Assembly: GCA_034620365.1 (NCBI GenBank)
Contig: JAQGEQ010000380.1
Span: forward strand, 3,286,001 to 3,350,000
Source of the DNA: Pegea sp. RAD2-039
Taxonomy: Eukaryota; Chordata; Thaliacea; Salpida; Salpidae
DNA: 64,000 nt
Reading direction: 5' to 3'
Shown here: piece after piece, positions 60,590 to 64,000 of the stretch
Numbering within the stretch: the first letter of the stretch is position 1
Layout of the letters: every line of letters begins with the position of its first letter
Notes under the pieces: generated by a model
Told to the model about the DNA's origin: nothing
Database searches by the model: none
What the model saw: the letters and a program-made list of their open reading frames with translations, nothing else
Position numbers and translations under genes: made by a program

Positions 60590-62800
60590 AGAGAGAAAGT
60601 TTCAGAATTATTAGGTTTCATGAAATACTCAAAAAAACTTCTATCATATTTGTATTTAAGCTGAATAACTTAAAAATTGTCATTATTTAAAAAAACTTTT
60701 AAACTCTCGAAGAAAAATATTTTGGAAATATATTTTATTTGATTCGTTCTTTGAACATATGCCTCTTATCGTAAATTTTTAAATAATTACAATTTCAGAT
60801 AAAGTGCTTTACTAAGTAATCACATGATAATGAAATATGTTATCAAGCTTACATCTTAATTTACTGAAGAATTTCAGCTTCAAATATTCTGAGTAATAAA
60901 CAATTCAACAAAAAACGTCAAAAACTATTTATTAGTTTTGAAAGTGTTTTAGGCTAATTCTAAAGTTAACTATTAATTTTTTTAACAGTTCTATTTAAGC
61001 AGTGAGCAAGCTTGATAATATTTTACTAAAATCATTATATTTATTTTAATATCAGTTTAATTGCAACTTATTGCTTATGAAACAAATTCATTGAGAGAAT
61101 TTGATGAAACAATCCATTGCAGAAAAGTAAAGTCACACTAAACCTTTCATCAAGTTTTGTGGGTGACGTGTTCTTATCAATATTTTTAACAGTTTCACAG
61201 GTACTTTAGTAAAACTTTTAGCTGGCTGCTAATGCACTTCAGTCAAAGCAGTCAACGTTCATGTTTAATTCATTGTTTGTTGTAATCTCTTCTAGGACAA
61301 CTTCTATTTGTGGATTACTTTTGATCGAATTTGTTTGCATTTTCTGTCAGTGTCTTAAAACAGCTTTTTTGCTTGAACTTTTTTGTATTTTCAGAGTTAA
61401 ATATTTCAAGATACTAAAAGGTTGTCAGATGACAGAATTACTTTTTTGGGGCAAACTGCGCAAACCTACTTTAAAATAATTGCTAGAAAACACAAGCAAT
61501 GACTAATGAATCTTGTAAAGTTGTTATTCCAAAATATTACCAGTTTCAATCTAATAACTTGCAAAATTTTATAAAAATCATTTTTTAAAATAGAAACAAA
61601 CTTTTTTTACAACTAACTTATTTGATTTTATATTGAATTAGATGGAAATTTATTATTATATCTGTAAAGCAAAGATATAATCCAAAATATTAAAAAGTTG
61701 AAAATGTTAGAACTTACATAGCATGTTATCTATTTCTATACTATCGACTGTTATCATGAATTCTTCGATTGCGTGAGAGTTAATAATTGTGGCGAGTAAA
61801 GCCAGTGTGACTCTAATCTTTCTGTCTAGCTTCAAAAGCACGCACTTTATGACGTGTTAAGCTTTTTTTCTTAATTTATCTCATTGCTTGAGAAGAAAAT
61901 ATAAAAGACTACTGAAGCTCCATTATACTCATCATCTTATTCTCTTCATATCAATTGGCTTTTTTAGTTAATTTTTTTCAGTAGTTTTGTTCGTTGCTTC
62001 TATCAGACAGTCAATCTTTCTACTTACCAATAAATTTTTTAGAAAGTTTCACTTTTTCATTTGTTTCTAAACTCTAATTTGTGAACTTTAAATTTTCAAC
62101 GAAACAAGTTTAATTTATTAACTAGGTGACCAGTATTATCTACTTTTGGAGAAGTTTTTAGTTTAATAAAAGATTACATTCAGACTCCTTAAATGTACAG
62201 TTGGAAATGATTCATAAATAGATGAAGTAAGTTCAAACCAAGATCTTGCATTGAGGACATCTTTTTAGACATCCATAAGCTTTGATGTACATGGACAGTT
62301 CCAAAGTCCATGGGGTCTTCATTTATCAATTACTCAATATTTTTTCTCTGTCTAGAAATTGTTCAAATTCGTTTATCTATATCAACTATCAGCAGCAAAA
62401 GTAATTGTTTATATTTCAAACTTTTTTGTTAATTCTAATATATATAACTACTTCTAGTTTATTTATTTCATTCTTTTTTGCTGTCATACCAAATTTTCAT
62501 CAAATAACTGATTTATTTCGATTAGCCAATTAAATTTACCTAATAACTAAGTTAATAGATGCAAAGATTAAATGTTTTGTTATTTATATTATAAGTTTTT
62601 GGCCACTGTTTGAAACCGATGTGGCCAACTATATCGACTGATGTAGCTGATGTAATTCGATTAGTTATTACATTAGAAAATATTTGACAAGAAGTCAAAT
62701 GTAAATGAAGTTAAATAACATTTTAAGAGTAGAAAATAGTTTTTAAAGTTATCTCTAACAAGAGTAAAGTTTTTTAAGTTACAAAGTAATATTTTTTAAA
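60590..62800. other. Spacer upstream of the LRR exon
   Basis: AT-rich with no confirmed exon. A TATAAAAG at about 61902-61909, in a stretch of lower AT content (61730-61930), could be a promoter for the LRR gene, whose signal-peptide exon should lie upstream, but nothing proves this. The 61261-61479 opening is Cys/Phe/Leu-rich and not recognised. Confidence 0.4.
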
Positions 62801-62801
62801 G

Positions 62802-63722
62802 GCAATGAAGTAATCTCTGCATCAAATGTAATAGTCACAACAAGTTTACGGACACTATCACCTCGTAAACATGATTGCAATTTGACTAAAACTCCATCAG
62901 CTATTAGATGTCAAGGTGCTAACTGGAAAGAAGTTTGCGAATTTACTATCAAGTCTCCTCCTCGAATCAAATCTGTTTCATTTGTCGATGGTCGATTTGA
63001 AGATGACGTTTTATGTGGAAGCACTTTTGCAGCAATGACTTTAAACTTCAGTGCTACGCGTTATCTTGATATAAGGAGAAATGGTTTGCGGTTAATCAAA
63101 AAGGATGCCTTTAAAAGCTTCTCTAGACTCACTGAGCTTCTATTGGACGATAATCCGATTGAAACATTTCTCTTTGCATCTTTAATACCTCTCAGTGACT
63201 CTTTACAAACACTCAGTTTACAAAATATATCAAGATCGCGGTCAATAAGCGATTTTAAGATGATGTTTCAAGATGATGTCACTGATGATGTAAAAGTACA
63301 AGAGTTGAGTAAACTACAAGTTCTTGATCTAACTAATAATGGAGTCGGAGCAGTGGACACTCGCTTCATTACATCGATGATAAATTTTGAAGTCTTCGAA
63401 AAACTGATATTAGATCATAACCGACTTAAAAGTTTTTCATTTATCAATTTATTAAATACAACTTTACAGCAAAGAAGGTCTGTTACAAAACCGTTTGTCC
63501 TTCAAGTCAGATATAACTTTGTGACTTCTATTTCAAACGATGCTGAAAAACTTCTACATCTCAACAACACTCAAGGCTTACTTCAATTGTATCTGGAAGG
63601 GAATCCTTTTAACTGCAACTGCTCATTAGAATCTTTTTCCAAGTTTCTTCAGACGTCTGAGTCTCATTCCAGCTTGGCTGATTTGAATCGCTTGATATGC
63701 AGCAAACCAGATGAGCTATTAA
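62802..63722 (+). CDS. Leucine-rich-repeat ectodomain protein, one exon of a partial gene
   Basis: An exon bounded by acceptor TTTTTTAAAG (ending 62801) and donor TTATTAA|GTGAGT (63723). It is open throughout, with the real frame starting before the first internal Met. It begins with a Cys-rich N-cap (HDCNLTKTPSAIRCQG...VCEF), then several LRRs (LDIRRNGLRLIKKDAF, LTELLLDDNPIETF, LQVLDLTNNGVGAVDT, EKLILDHNRLKSF), and a C-cap NPFNCNCSLESFSKFLQT followed by ICSKP. This arrangement is typical of secreted or single-pass LRR receptors of the Toll/LRR-TM kind. The signal peptide lies upstream and any transmembrane and cytoplasmic part beyond the window. The exact subfamily cannot be named from this exon. 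Confidence 0.88.
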
Positions 63723-64000
63723 GTGAGTGAATAAGAGTTTGTTGATTTCTGTTTTATTGTACTAATCTTCGCCAAACGTTTAAAGATAAACTTTTTATCC
63801 GAAAAGCTTTTTCAGTTAATAAATTTTTTTTACTCGAAATAGAATTTATCAATTTGTTTATTGCCGAAACTCTTTTTGCATACTGAAATCGAAAAACATC
63901 TTTTGATATTATAACTAGAGTAAAGTTTTATAAAAATATTTCACTTTACATCAAAAGATGAAATATTATAAAGTTGATAATTTGGAAAAAAAATCTTTTC

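Overview
The window is nuclear DNA from an animal: AT-rich (my impression is about two-thirds A+T, not counted), with spliced genes, many introns of only 34-70 bp, AATAAA poly(A) signals, and genes for an outer-arm axonemal dynein and a ciliary transition-zone protein. The very frequent palindrome TGACGTCA in introns and gene edges reminds me of tunicate (Ciona-type) genomes, and the orphan 7TM gene would fit. That placement is inference from memory, not established here.

Layout. 1-3.5 kb (+): 3' part of a class V myosin (coiled coil plus DIL cargo-binding tail), with one intron made almost entirely of a 17-bp minisatellite. 5.7-6.1 kb (+): ATP synthase subunit g. 9.1-10.7 kb (+): an HP1-like protein with two chromodomains and a chromoshadow domain. 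10.8-11.0 kb (-): a possible 58-residue membrane protein. 11.0-12.7 kb: decayed retroelement DNA. 13.9-39.5 kb (+): a complete-looking outer-arm dynein heavy chain of the DNAH5/DNAH8 type, with three candidate in-phase first exons. 40.1-41.1 kb (+): an intronless atypical seven-transmembrane receptor. 45.6-45.8 kb: a cluster of six TGACGTCA palindromes. 46.2-48.8 kb (-): sestrin, resolved into 11 coding exons (599 codons, in frame throughout). 56.0-57.0 kb (+): B9D1, five exons. 62.8-63.7 kb (+): an exon of a leucine-rich-repeat ectodomain that continues past the window.

The AT-rich stretches between genes hold decayed LINE copies (minus strand; 6.5, 52.9, 54.2 and 57.3 kb) and a dispersed SINE-like repeat (6.9, 12.4, 58.3 and 60.3 kb). 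The larger deserts (41.2-45.5, 48.9-52.8, 58.4-60.2, 60.6-62.7 kb) show no convincing gene.

Functionally, dynein and B9D1 belong to motile-cilium assembly, sestrin to leucine/stress signalling to TORC1, myosin V to organelle transport, and the chromo protein to heterochromatin. Nothing suggests an operon or a shared pathway. The most unusual features are short introns seeded with TGACGTCA, often fused to the 5' splice site; the double-chromodomain HP1-like protein; a sestrin that keeps its leucine pocket but has lost a relay histidine; and a minisatellite whose variants are the two CpG-deamination products of one TTCGAA site.
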